NCBI RefSeq assembly: GCF_014279655.1
Contig: NZ_CP047946.1
Location: 2,046,001-2,110,000, forward strand
Direction: 5' to 3'
DNA from: Synechococcus sp. ROS8604
Lineage (GTDB): Bacteria > Cyanobacteriota > Cyanobacteriia > PCC-6307 > Cyanobiaceae
DNA length: 64,000 nt
The notes under the pieces are model-generated. The model made no database searches, was not told the DNA's origin, and was given only the letters and a program-made list of their open reading frames with translations. Position 1 is the stretch's first letter; the number at the start of each line of letters is the position of its first letter. Positions 41,806 to 49,908 of the stretch are shown here, piece by piece. Position numbers and translations under genes: made by a program.

Positions 41806-42060
41806 TTATGGGTACAACACCTCCATAATTTCCCAACGGGACTGCAGACTCACGCCTAGCTGCCAAGCCATCAGCCTGTCCCTTTCCTCTTCCACCAACA
41901 GGGGCACCATCCAGTCTGATTCCACCTCACCAGCTACATCTCTTCCAAGCTGTTCAATGCCAAGAGCAAGCCAACCCTTGTAGCCATCAGCGTCATTAAC
42001 CCTTAGCGCCATCAGTAACTCTTGAAGTAGAGCCAGCGTCATCTGAGTTTCTAGAGTCAC
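41806..42060 (-). CDS. Array small protein, copy 5, with extended C-terminus
   Basis: The 84 residues match the family to QLGVSL and then run on with QSRWEIMEVLYP because the usual stop is lost. Other changes are ALRVNDADGYKGWLALGIEQ. The upstream block (AACTG..., ATTCGCC) is kept. Confidence 0.65.
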   Translation of the reverse strand: MTLETQMTLALLQELLMALRVNDADGYKGWLALGIEQLGRDVAGEVESDWMVPLLVEEERDRLMAWQLGVSLQSRWEIMEVLYP

Positions 42061-42340
42061 TGGATTGGGGCAACTGCTAGAAGCATTCGCCGCTTCAGAA
42101 AGCCGCAGCTATGTCTGCTGCAATGTCCCAAGTTGACACCCTTAATTTAGCTAGCTTGTTTTATCTAATTTCTGCTTAAATTTTTAGTTTGCAGATTGAG
42201 AGAACATTCGGCTGTTCGTTCGTGTGATCATCTACAGTAAAAATCACTCTCATCCCGTCTAAAGAAGGCTGTTGGATACCCCATGAGTATCGACAATCCG
42301 CGCTGGTGTAGAGTTATCAATTAATAGCTAATTTCTATAA

Positions 42341-42586
42341 ATGTCTCGACTATCCCTGGTGATCGCCTTTGCGGCTGTTGCATCTATCTCTGCTGTGCCT
42401 GCGCATGCCAGCAAGTGGGTTGATGACATTATTTTCGGAAAGTGCGCTGAAGCCATGAATAAGGAATACTTGAAAGCAGGTAAACAGCTGCTCTTGAGCA
42501 AGAAGAACGAGACCTGTAACTGTGTAGTGAAAGAGATGAATAACCACAAGAGCATTGACGAAGCTAAAAACTTCTGCATCAAGTAG
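42341..42586 (+). CDS. Small exported cysteine-containing protein
   Basis: The 81-residue protein starts with a signal peptide (MSRLSLVIAFAAVASISAVP). The mature part is basic and has four Cys (GKCAEAMNKEYLKAG, ETCNCVVKEMNN, FCIK). It is probably periplasmic or secreted, with disulfides. It is island cargo with no recognised family. Confidence 0.65.
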   Translation: MSRLSLVIAFAAVASISAVPAHASKWVDDIIFGKCAEAMNKEYLKAGKQLLLSKKNETCNCVVKEMNNHKSIDEAKNFCIK

Positions 42587-42686
42587 ATTGTCGTGTCAAC
42601 ATAAACATAAAAGTCAGATCGATGTGTTAATTGAATACATATTCGCTAACACTTTCTCTTTGCGCAGACACTCAACTTATTAATTA

Positions 42687-42713
42687 TGAATATTCAGTCG
42701 GGAGATCGATAGC
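42687..42713 (+). repeat. 27-base island repeat, copy B
   Basis: This is the partner of the repeat at 34273-34299, with one mismatch. Confidence 0.5.
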
Positions 42714-42771
42714 GACACACACAACGCCCCCTGCTTTTCCCTTTCGGGTTTTGTATAGCTTTCAGCCATAA

Positions 42772-42790
42772 GGCTTCAGGCTTCCCGACG
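42772..42790. repeat. 19-base repeat GGCTTCAGGCTTCCCGACG, copy A
   Basis: This exact 19-base sequence is found again at 43095-43113. Each copy lies just 3' of a small minus-strand gene, so it may belong to a shared 3' end. Confidence 0.45.
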
Positions 42791-42814
42791 AGTGCTTAAG
42801 TCCAACCGGCTGAA

Positions 42815-43045
42815 TTAATCCCAAGTTTCCTTATCTAATAGCACCTTCAGAGAAGCACCGCCCACCACAAGCGCGATTGCAGTGCTGGTATACATTTCAG
42901 CCTGGCATGATTCAGCTGCGATCTGATTTCGCTCCATAAAAGCCTGACCTTCAGAACACATTTTTGAATTATTCGCTTCATTTGCGAATAACACAGCTGC
43001 AACTATCCCCACTCCCCCTAGTACCTTTTTGATTGTGTTGATCAT
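42815..43045 (-). CDS. Small membrane or exported protein
   Basis: The 76-residue protein has an N-terminal hydrophobic segment (VLGGVGIVAAVLFANEANNS), two Cys in the middle (KMCSEGQAFMERNQIAAESC) and a second hydrophobic segment (TAIALVVGGASLKVLL). It is probably a small two-pass membrane protein with both Cys on the outside. Confidence 0.6.
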   Translation of the reverse strand: MINTIKKVLGGVGIVAAVLFANEANNSKMCSEGQAFMERNQIAAESCQAEMYTSTAIALVVGGASLKVLLDKETWD

Positions 43046-43094
43046 GGTTCACATTTTTGGTATTAGTTAAATTTTCTCATAGCCTTGCTTTCAT

Positions 43095-43113
43095 GGCTTC
43101 AGGCTTCCCGACG
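43095..43113. repeat. 19-base repeat GGCTTCAGGCTTCCCGACG, copy B
   Basis: It is identical to copy A at 42772-42790 and lies 5 bases beyond the stop of the exported protein at 43119-43550. Confidence 0.45.
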
Positions 43114-43118
43114 GAGGA

Positions 43119-43550
43119 TTAGCGGCAGAATTTATTAAAAGCAACTGCTTCCTCTCCTCCTGGTATTACATCAAACCAACGTTCCCATTCCGGTTTGTTG
43201 GAATAAACAGAACGCCATCGGTATTTCTTTGAATTACAATCAATCTCATGCGCATTAACAAGTTTATTGCTTCGGTCAACCATTTTAGTGAAATAAATGC
43301 AATGACTTTGCCTGCAGTCAACGAGTTTCATTTTTTTCATTAAATCCGTGCCAGGCGATGATGATAACAACACCCAACCAGGCGAATCGTATGTTTTTTT
43401 CTGATCTTTAGATGGAAATTTGTAGGTTGTACCTCTAAGCATTTCATATGTCGGTTCTTGTCCCCCACCCCACCAAGCCTGAGCAGGATTAGGGATTAAG
43501 AATGAACCACCGATAACAGCAGCGATAGCGACAAAAGCAGAAAGTTTCAT
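43119..43550 (-). CDS. Exported protein with four cysteines
   Basis: The 143-residue protein has a signal peptide (FVAIAAVIGGSFLIPNPAQA) and a mature domain with Cys in LVDCRQSHCIYF, HEIDCNSKKYRW and the C-terminal NKFCR. The pattern YTTKFPS..., CIYFTKMVDR, RWRSVYSN is like small cyanobacterial secreted domains (surface-adhesin-type CpeX/E-like or DUF-class), but I cannot name a family. Confidence 0.65.
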   Translation of the reverse strand: MKLSAFVAIAAVIGGSFLIPNPAQAWWGGGQEPTYEMLRGTTYKFPSKDQKKTYDSPGWVLLSSSPGTDLMKKMKLVDCRQSHCIYFTKMVDRSNKLVNAHEIDCNSKKYRWRSVYSNKPEWERWFDVIPGGEEAVAFNKFCR

Positions 43551-43668
43551 TTGATTCAGGTGTTGTGTGAAGGTCGCCCCTCGATGTATTCACAATCGCT
43601 GAATCAGAACGAATCCGAATCCCCCATTCGAGTGGTCTTCGCTGCTGATGTGTCCCCCAAACAGGTAG

Positions 43669-43936
43669 TCAGTTAGGTGCTGAGCAGGGTTGCCAACCGA
43701 TCTTCTGCAGGTTGATCCACATTTCGATGCCTAGATGCCTAAGCATCCTTTGCTGCCTGATTGGCTGCCCAAGCCGTGCTGACAAGTGGTAGTAGCTCGC
43801 CAGAACGAACTGAGCATGTTGCGTTGGTGTGTCGGGCTTGATCTGCGAGAGCATCCCTTCTTGCCTGTTGACCAGCCAGCCTTCACCGTTGAGCTTCTCT
43901 TTATTTCTGACGTCATCAGGCTGCTGCTGCCACATC
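43669..43936 (-). CDS. ORF near attR, downstream half of an overlapping pair
   Basis: From an ATG at 43936 that shares a base with the stop of the upstream ORF, it encodes MWQQQPDDVRNKEKLNGEGW and a helical rest (QHAQFVLASYYHLSARLGQP). Both halves look coding, so they are either coupled genes or one gene split by a frameshift. Confidence 0.45.
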
Positions 43937-44165
43937 ACTGCAATTTGGCGAGATTGCCCATGGGGTGAGACCAACTCACTCGAAAGGATGAGTTGAAATC
44001 CCTTTTGATCAGCCCTTGGAGCGTGTCGATGCGGTCGGAGGTCTCTGCTGCTGTTGCTCGTGCCATGGCCAATAAGCCTTTGAAAGCCGCTGGCACATCC
44101 AGCTTTTGGGGAATAACCAACACTAGGACGACTTGGGCCACACTTTGGGCCACACAAAGCAACAA
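43935..44165 (-). CDS. ORF at the island's right end, upstream half of the pair
   Basis: The frame's protein-like part is VPAAFKGLLAMARATAAETS plus DRIDTLQGLIKRDFNSSFRV. Its first codons lie on the arm-type repeats at 44132-44155, so the true start is probably further in (a GTG or the Met of MARAT). It ends in TGA overlapping the next ATG. Confidence 0.4.
   Translation of the reverse strand: MLLCVAQSVAQVVLVLVIPQKLDVPAAFKGLLAMARATAAETSDRIDTLQGLIKRDFNSSFRVSWSHPMGNLAKLQ
44132..44155 (+). promoter_or_regulatory. Integrase arm-type repeats at the right end
   Basis: CTTGGGCCACAC (44132-44143) is directly followed by TTTGGGCCACAC (44144-44155), in the same orientation as the copies near attL. They lie 59 bases inside the attR core. 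Confidence 0.65.
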
Positions 44166-44170
44166 ATAAG

Positions 44171-44200
44171 AAAAAAGGGCTCAGCTTTCACTGAAACCCC
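44171..44200 (-). terminator. Terminator of the restored tRNA-Arg gene
   Basis: On the minus strand, a hairpin GGGTTTCAG...CTGAGCCC is followed by TTTTTT. It is like the terminator at 24621-24650 but not identical, so the island brought its own copy when it replaced the tRNA 3' end. Confidence 0.75.
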
Positions 44201-44213
44201 TTGCTGTGATTAA

Positions 44214-44287
44214 CGCCCCCTGCTGGATTCGAACCAGCGACCGACTGCTTAGAAGGCAGTTGCTCTATCCAGCTGAGCTAAGGGAGC
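44214..44287 (-). tRNA. tRNA-Arg(TCT)
   Basis: The 74-base minus-strand gene folds as a full cloverleaf: acceptor GCTCCCT with AGGGGGC, D-arm with AGCTGGATAGAGC, anticodon arm ACTGC-CTTCTAA-GCAGT (anticodon TCT) and T-arm GCTGG-TTCGAAT-CCAGC. The 3' part (44214-44260) is the attR core, identical to attL at 24663-24709. No CCA is encoded. Confidence 0.95.
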
Positions 44288-44353
44288 ATCAAGCCATTTT
44301 GACAGTTGGCGTACACCACCCCGCTTAAGCTTGAAAACTGTGCGGTACAGACG

Positions 44354-45136
44354 ATGGCCCCCAGCCGGCTTAACGACAGCCACAAGCAGGAAATTGTGGA
44401 GCGGTACCGCGCTGGAGAAACAAGCGCTCATATCGCGGCAGCCTTCGGATGCAGCGCAAACACGGTGAGTCGCACCGTTCGGTCTTTGTTGAGCGCTGAT
44501 GAATACGCCGAGCTCAAAATCCAGCGTGCCGCCAAAGGGACGGCTTTAGAGATCTCTGCTTCAGAAAGCAGCGCGCCTGACTCAGCACCAAGCACCAACG
44601 CGGAGAGCAGCAAAAAGAGCGTGGGGAGTGAAGCTGATGGCGATGCTGTTGAAGATGAAGATGGCAATGGAGATGGTGAGAGCCAAATCCTCGCGCTCGA
44701 TGATGCCGAAGATTTCGGTGGCGCCGATCTCGACGACAACGAGACCTTCAACACGGACGATGAAAATGTTTTCCATGAGATAGCCGTGCTCCCGGTGGAC
44801 CTTCCCCAGGTCACCACCCAAGAAGTGATTTGCCGGCCCTTTGCCTCTGAACTTTTGCCAGACAGCGTCTACATGCTTGTCGACAAAACGGTGGAGCTTG
44901 ATCCTCGGCCACTCAGTGAGTTCCCTGAATTGGGCCTGAGTGACCCCTCAGAGCAGCAACGCCAGGCTTTATGCCTCTATGCAAGTCCACGTGCTGCCAA
45001 ACGCCAATGCGGCCGAAGTCAGCGGGTGATCAAAGTGCCAGACACCCAGGTCTTTGAGCAAACATCGTCCTACCTGCTTGCCCGTGGCATCACGCATTTA
45101 GTGGTTGAGGGATCCCTCTTTTCACTCAAGTCCTGA
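44354..45136 (+). CDS. Helix-turn-helix protein with acidic linker
   Basis: The 260-residue protein (start MAPSRLNDSHKQEIVERYRA) has a Hin/transposase-type HTH at residues 5-50 (GETSAHIAAAFGCSANTVSR). A long acidic, low-complexity linker follows (EDEDGNGDGESQILALDDAE), and a conserved C-terminal part ends QTSSYLLARGITHLVVEGSL. It is known from many cyanobacteria without an assigned role. It lies just outside the island. Confidence 0.75.
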   Translation: MAPSRLNDSHKQEIVERYRAGETSAHIAAAFGCSANTVSRTVRSLLSADEYAELKIQRAAKGTALEISASESSAPDSAPSTNAESSKKSVGSEADGDAVEDEDGNGDGESQILALDDAEDFGGADLDDNETFNTDDENVFHEIAVLPVDLPQVTTQEVICRPFASELLPDSVYMLVDKTVELDPRPLSEFPELGLSDPSEQQRQALCLYASPRAAKRQCGRSQRVIKVPDTQVFEQTSSYLLARGITHLVVEGSLFSLKS

Positions 45137-45137
45137 T

Positions 45138-45377
45138 TCAGCGGTCTGGGTCTGAATCAGGCGCTGGCGCCAACACCGCAGCCACACTGCCACCGCTGAT
45201 GATTCCGAGCACCAAGCTGACGCCAACAATGAAGCCGGAGGGAAGGGGGGCAGACCGACCAACGCCAAGGTTGAGGCGATAGCGATCATTCAGATTTTGT
45301 GCACCAAGGCAGAGCACTAACAGCAGCGTTAGCCCACTCCCCAAACTCAACAGCAGCAGTCGTAGCCGGATCAGCAT
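45138..45377 (-). CDS. Small two-pass membrane protein
   Basis: The 79 residues have a first helix (LLLLSLGSGLTLLLVLCLGA) and a second (FIVGVSLVLGIISGGSVAAV) with a polar loop between. It ends one base from the convergent HTH gene. No family is recognised. Confidence 0.6.
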   Translation of the reverse strand: MLIRLRLLLLSLGSGLTLLLVLCLGAQNLNDRYRLNLGVGRSAPLPSGFIVGVSLVLGIISGGSVAAVLAPAPDSDPDR

Positions 45378-45397
45378 CGCAATCGCTTTTGACTTGA

Positions 45398-46264
45398 TCA
45401 GTCTGACGGTTCGCTCACAGCGTGTAGTAACGCATAAAGCTCTCGTTTCGAACGTCCAATCCGACTGGACAACAGCTTGGCCGCATCCTTGGCACTCATC
45501 CCCTCGGCGGTGAGTGCCAACAACTGCTCACAACACTGCGTGTCGCTTAAGGCTTCGATCTCGAGGGGTGGAGCTCCTCCCAACACCACAGTGCATTCCC
45601 CCTGGGGGGGGTGCTCTTGAAAATGCATCCGCGCCGCGCCAACGGTTGGCCCCACCTGTTGCTCATGCCGCTTCGTGAGTTCTCGAGCCACTTGTAACGG
45701 TCGCTCCTCACCGCAAAGCTCAAACATCTCTTCCAGCAGTTGGCACAAACGATGAGGGGCCTCATAAATCACGCTGGTGCGCTGCTCCGTTGCGATGAGG
45801 GCCAGTCGGTCCCGGCGTTCTCTGCCTTTGGACGGAAGAAACCCCTCGAAACAAAACCGGTCGGTAGGAAGCCCGCTGCTCACCAGAGCCGTCGTCGCCG
45901 CGCAAGGGCCAGGAATAGAAATCACCTCACAGCCAGACGCACGCGCAGCAGCGACCAAGTCCTGCCCAGGATCACTAATCCCTGGCAAACCGGCATCAGT
46001 GATGACCGCAACGCTGCGACCTTCTTCGAGTTCCAGCAACAGTTGGGGAATCCTCGTGCGGGTGTTGTGCTGATGGAAGGAACACCGCCTTGCTGCTGAA
46101 CCGATACGGCTCAGCAGCTGTCCGCTGTGCCGCGTGTCCTCGCAAGCAATCGTGTCCACAGCGATCAACAGCTCACGCGCTCGAGGAGACAGGTCACCGA
46201 GATGGCCAATCGGAGTGCCTACGACATACAGCACTCCGGCCGCAGGTTCAGCGCGTTGCTTCAC
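45398..46264 (-). CDS. rsmI: 16S rRNA (cytidine-1402-2'-O)-methyltransferase RsmI
   Basis: RsmI methylates the ribose of C1402 in the ribosomal decoding centre. The 288 residues show the SAM-dependent tetrapyrrole-methylase-type fold: LYVVGTPIGHLGDLSPRARE, VDTIACEDTRHSGQLL, TDAGLPGISDPGQDLV and RFCFEGFLPSKGRERRDRL. It is divergent from cysQ, with 23 bases between their starts. Confidence 0.95.
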   Translation of the reverse strand: MKQRAEPAAGVLYVVGTPIGHLGDLSPRARELLIAVDTIACEDTRHSGQLLSRIGSAARRCSFHQHNTRTRIPQLLLELEEGRSVAVITDAGLPGISDPGQDLVAAARASGCEVISIPGPCAATTALVSSGLPTDRFCFEGFLPSKGRERRDRLALIATEQRTSVIYEAPHRLCQLLEEMFELCGEERPLQVARELTKRHEQQVGPTVGAARMHFQEHPPQGECTVVLGGAPPLEIEALSDTQCCEQLLALTAEGMSAKDAAKLLSSRIGRSKRELYALLHAVSEPSD

Positions 46265-46287
46265 AATGGCTTCGCCTAGATCAAACC

Positions 46288-47205
46288 ATGATGCCGAGCT
46301 CGCCGACCCTTCTTGCCGGTATCAACCTAGAAGATGTTTTAAAGGTTCTTCGCCCCCTCAGCTGGGGAGCAGCAGACATCCTGCGCGCCTATGCCCGTGG
46401 AGAACAGCCTCCCCACGGTTTTTCGAAAGCCCTGAGCGTTGACAACGGTGGAGAGGGCCCTGTGTCCGCCGCTGATCTTGCCGTCAATCAATGGCTCCTG
46501 GATGGCTTAAAACAATCCTTCCCCAGCGCCGCTTGGACCCTTCTCAGTGAGGAAACAGCCAAAGAACAACTGACGGAGGGGCAACCCTTGGCGGCGGATT
46601 GGCTATGGATTTTGGACCCACTCGATGGGACCAAGGATTTCCTCCAAGGCACAGGGGAATACGCCGTCCATCTGGCCTTGGTGCATCAGCAGCGGCCAGT
46701 CCTTGGGGTGGTGCTGCTCCCAGAGGCGGACGAGCTTTGGATTGGTGTCGTGGGTGAGGGGACATGGTGCGAAAACCGCTCCGGAGAACGAGCGCCAGTT
46801 CGTTTCAGTGAGCGAAAGGTCACCCATGAACTGATCTTGGTGGCAAGCCGCAGTCACAGAGATCAGCGACTTGAGCAGTTGATTACCGCCCTGGAACTTG
46901 GCGACTCCAAGGCCGTGGGCAGTGTTGGCTGCAAAGTGGCCACCATCCTTCGCGGCGAAACCGATTTATACATTTCCCTCTCTGGGAAAAGTGCTCCGAA
47001 AGATTGGGATATGGCCGCTCCAGAAGCGGTGCTACTCGCAGCTGGAGGTGCCTTCACCCATGCAGACGGCAGAGAGCTCACCTACAACACCGGCGATGTT
47101 CGCCAGGCAGGCTGTTTGATCGCTAGCCATGGAAAAGCCCATGCCACTTTGTGTAAGAAAGGGGCACAGGCCATGGAAGTGATTGATCCCGGTTTTCAGG
47201 TCTGA
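46288..47205 (+). CDS. cysQ: 3'(2'),5'-bisphosphate nucleotidase CysQ
   Basis: This inositol-monophosphatase-family enzyme removes phosphate from PAP, a by-product of sulfate assimilation. The 305-residue product (start 46288 or 46291) contains the metal motifs LLSEETAKEQL, WILDPLDGTKDFLQGTGEYA and DWDMAAPEAVLLAAGG. A long open extension to 46090 covers the divergent rsmI gene and is not used. Confidence 0.93.
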   Translation: MMPSSPTLLAGINLEDVLKVLRPLSWGAADILRAYARGEQPPHGFSKALSVDNGGEGPVSAADLAVNQWLLDGLKQSFPSAAWTLLSEETAKEQLTEGQPLAADWLWILDPLDGTKDFLQGTGEYAVHLALVHQQRPVLGVVLLPEADELWIGVVGEGTWCENRSGERAPVRFSERKVTHELILVASRSHRDQRLEQLITALELGDSKAVGSVGCKVATILRGETDLYISLSGKSAPKDWDMAAPEAVLLAAGGAFTHADGRELTYNTGDVRQAGCLIASHGKAHATLCKKGAQAMEVIDPGFQV

Positions 47206-47222
47206 GCCTGGGCGGGCGCCTC

Positions 47223-49388
47223 TCAGGAGAGGGGCGCTACGGGTGTCGGAGCGGGTTGTGAGTGAGGAGACTCGCCGTTCTGAGGAACGCCACGCAGGGT
47301 GAGGTTGATATGGCCGCGATTGTTAATTTCACGCACGCGCACCGTGACTTCATCTCCCACCTTCACCACATCTTCAACTTTTTCGACCCGTGCCTCAGAA
47401 AGCTGTGAGATGTGAATCATGCCTTCTTTGCCGGGAAGAATTTCCACAAAGGCTCCGATCGGAATGATGCGGGTAATGGAGCCCGTGAACACTTCGCCCT
47501 CATTCACCTTGCGGGTGAGGCCTTCAATGATCTTCTGAGCTTCCTCTGCCGCAGCACCGTCATGGGAGGCAATGGTGACAATGCCACTGTCCTCGATGTC
47601 GATCTTGGTGTTGGTTCGCTCCGTGATGTTCTTGATGGTGCGACCACCAGGGCCGATCACAGTCCCGATCAACTCAGGATCAATCCGGAAACTCAGCAAA
47701 CGAGGGGCGTGAGGAGAGAGACCCTCCCGTGGGCTTTCAATCGCCTCCATCATCTTTTCGAGGATGTGAAGACGCGCAGGGCGAGCCTGATTCACCGCAT
47801 CAGCCACGGTGCTCACAGGGAGACCCGTGATCTTCATATCCATCTGCAGAGCAGTAATCCCCTTATCTGTACCCGCCACTTTGAAGTCCATGTCGCCAAG
47901 GAAGTCTTCAATGCCTTGGATATCAGTGAGGATTTTGACCTCATCACCCTCCTTAATCAGGCCCATGGCCGCACCACTCACAGGAGCCTTCAGAGGAACG
48001 CCGGCATCCATCAGAGCCAAGGTGCTTCCACAGACGGAACCCATCGACGTGGAGCCATTGGAGCTCAACACTTCGCTGACAACACGCACCACGTAGGGGA
48101 AGGTGTCTTTCGCAGGAAGGACGGGCACGATGGCGCGCTCAGCCAAGGCACCGTGACCAATCTCGCGGCGTCCAGGAGAGCGCATGGGACGGGTCTCACC
48201 GACGGAGTAAGCCGGGAAGTTGTAGTGGTGAAGGTAGGTTTTTTCGTTGCTTGGATTGAGGTCATCCATCTCCTGGGCATCACTTGGGGTGCCGAGGGTT
48301 GCGGTCGACAGCACCTGGGTGAGACCGCGTTGAAATAAACCTGAGCCATGCACGCGCTTCGGAAGCACTCCCGCAGCGGCGCTGATCGGACGCACCTGAT
48401 CAAGGTTGCGACCATCCACCCGTTTGCCGTCCTTAAGGATCTGCTGGCGCATCAAGGTTTTGGTGAGCGCTTTGAAACTGTTCGGTAGGGCCTTGCCGTT
48501 GGCACTCACCGCGACGCGGACGGGATCAGAGTCCTTGAGACCCTGAATCGTTTCCGCCGTTGTGCTGCGAATGGCATCCAGCTTTTCGTCACGCTCAGCC
48601 TTGGTCTGCTCGAACTGGCCGAGCACCTCACCAATCGCCTTGCTGCAAGCTTTCTCTAAATAAACCGGCAGCGTTTTGTCTTGCTCAGGAGCCTCTGGAA
48701 TCACTTGCTCGATCCCAGCCTCTTTCAGGATGGATTGCTGAGCTTTGATCAACTCAGAGACGGCTTCATAACCAAAGTCGATCGCTTCAATCACATCTCC
48801 CTCAGGGAGCTGATTCGCGCCGGCTTCCACCATCACCACACCTTGAGGAGTGCCAGCGACAACGAGGTCTAGATCGCCACGCTCAATCTCCCGATAGCTG
48901 GGATTAAGAACAAAATCATCACCGAGCAGACCGACGCGAACAGCGGCCATCGGCCCATAGAAGGGAATCTTTGCCAGCAGAGTGGCCATGGAGGCACCCG
49001 TCACGGCGAGGACATCAGCTGGAACCCGCTCATCCAGAGACATGCAGGTTGCAACGATCTGCAAATCATCCCGCAGCCAACTTGGAAACAACGGACGCAT
49101 CGGCCGATCGATGAGTCGGCAAATCAGCGTGGCTCGCTCAGGGGGGCGACTCTCACGCCGCATAAAACTTCCAGGAATCCTGCCTGCTGCGTAGAGACGC
49201 TCTTCGTAATCACAGATCAGCGGAAGAAAATCAATTCCGTCTCGACCTGTGGAGCGTGTAGCCGTGACCAATACGGAGGTATCCCCGCACTCAATCATCA
49301 CCGAGCCACCGGCTTGAGGGGCATACCGCCCAGTGGTCAGCCGTATCTCCCGACCGTCAAAGGAGATCGACTGCGTCTGACCTTGCAC
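47223..49388 (-). CDS. pnp: Polyribonucleotide nucleotidyltransferase (PNPase)
   Basis: PNPase degrades RNA from the 3' end with phosphate. The 721 residues carry two RNase PH domains ([27 protein letters not shown]-type [13 protein letters not shown] near 400), a KH domain ([20 protein letters not shown] near 570) and an S1 domain ([20 protein letters not shown] near 635). The short tail is [15 protein letters not shown]. Confidence 0.97.
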   Translation of the reverse strand: MQGQTQSISFDGREIRLTTGRYAPQAGGSVMIECGDTSVLVTATRSTGRDGIDFLPLICDYEERLYAAGRIPGSFMRRESRPPERATLICRLIDRPMRPLFPSWLRDDLQIVATCMSLDERVPADVLAVTGASMATLLAKIPFYGPMAAVRVGLLGDDFVLNPSYREIERGDLDLVVAGTPQGVVMVEAGANQLPEGDVIEAIDFGYEAVSELIKAQQSILKEAGIEQVIPEAPEQDKTLPVYLEKACSKAIGEVLGQFEQTKAERDEKLDAIRSTTAETIQGLKDSDPVRVAVSANGKALPNSFKALTKTLMRQQILKDGKRVDGRNLDQVRPISAAAGVLPKRVHGSGLFQRGLTQVLSTATLGTPSDAQEMDDLNPSNEKTYLHHYNFPAYSVGETRPMRSPGRREIGHGALAERAIVPVLPAKDTFPYVVRVVSEVLSSNGSTSMGSVCGSTLALMDAGVPLKAPVSGAAMGLIKEGDEVKILTDIQGIEDFLGDMDFKVAGTDKGITALQMDMKITGLPVSTVADAVNQARPARLHILEKMMEAIESPREGLSPHAPRLLSFRIDPELIGTVIGPGGRTIKNITERTNTKIDIEDSGIVTIASHDGAAAEEAQKIIEGLTRKVNEGEVFTGSITRIIPIGAFVEILPGKEGMIHISQLSEARVEKVEDVVKVGDEVTVRVREINNRGHINLTLRGVPQNGESPHSQPAPTPVAPLS

Positions 49389-49500
49389 GTTGGTTTATGT
49401 CTTTCTGTCAATTCTGATTCTTACATTTGAGCGGAACCCACTGCTGGGGTTACCCGGTTAGATCCACAAAATCCAACAGATCCGACGCCATAAAAAGGTC

Positions 49501-49528
49501 AAAAAAAAAGAGGTGATGACTCACCTCT
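49501..49528 (-). terminator. Terminator after rpsN
   Basis: On the minus strand, GAGGTGAGTCATCACCTC is followed by nine T. It lies 34 bases after the rpsN stop and before the pnp start. Confidence 0.85.
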
Positions 49529-49561
49529 TCGTCGAATCGATTGGGAGAGAGTGAACTCCAA

Positions 49562-49864
49562 TCACCAACTGGACTTCACAACACCGGGAAGTTCACCCTT
49601 GTGTGCACGCTCACGGAGCTGGTTACGGCACAGACCAAAATCGCGATACACGCCACGGGGCTTGCCAGTGGCCCAGCAGCGATTGCGCACACGGTTGGGG
49701 GCGCTGTTACGAGGTAACCCTTGGATCTTGCGGTGGATCTCAAGACGCTCCATAGGATCCTTAGCCGCATGAAACGCAGCCATCAGGGCTGCGCGCCTTT
49801 CCGAAAAGCGCTCAACTATCTTTTTCCGCTTCACATCGCGGGCAATCATCGACTTCTTGGCCAT
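49562..49864 (-). CDS. rpsN: 30S ribosomal protein S14
   Basis: This small-subunit protein of 100 residues is the long, zinc-free form. It opens [20 protein letters not shown] and ends with the strong S14 block [20 protein letters not shown] then [17 protein letters not shown]. Confidence 0.97.
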   Translation of the reverse strand: MAKKSMIARDVKRKKIVERFSERRAALMAAFHAAKDPMERLEIHRKIQGLPRNSAPNRVRNRCWATGKPRGVYRDFGLCRNQLRERAHKGELPGVVKSSW

Positions 49865-49908
49865 GCAGCGAGTTCAGATCAGACGTCTTGATCTCTCACT
49901 CTATCTGT

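Larger units (their letters stand above)
24663..44260. mobile_element. Integrative genomic island in tRNA-Arg(TCT), about 19.6 kb
   Basis: The island is bounded by a 47-base direct repeat of the 3' part of tRNA-Arg. A tyrosine integrase lies just inside the left repeat, and matching arm-type repeats lie inside both ends. The right copy restores an intact tRNA, and the left copy is the displaced host tail next to the old terminator. It contains an excisionase-like HTH, a primase-helicase, regulators, a tandem outer-membrane gene array, a RAYT transposase and small secreted proteins. There are no capsid or packaging genes, so it looks like a satellite, or an island of the tycheposon kind known in marine picocyanobacteria (that comparison is inference). 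Confidence 0.88.

Noticed and set aside
41561-41983. 140-residue plus-strand frame near array copy 5
   Set aside because: Most of it is antisense to the conserved small gene 5 and to a terminator.
46090-46287. Extension of cysQ upstream of 46288
   Set aside because: It lies on the opposite strand of rsmI, and its composition is that of a shadow frame.
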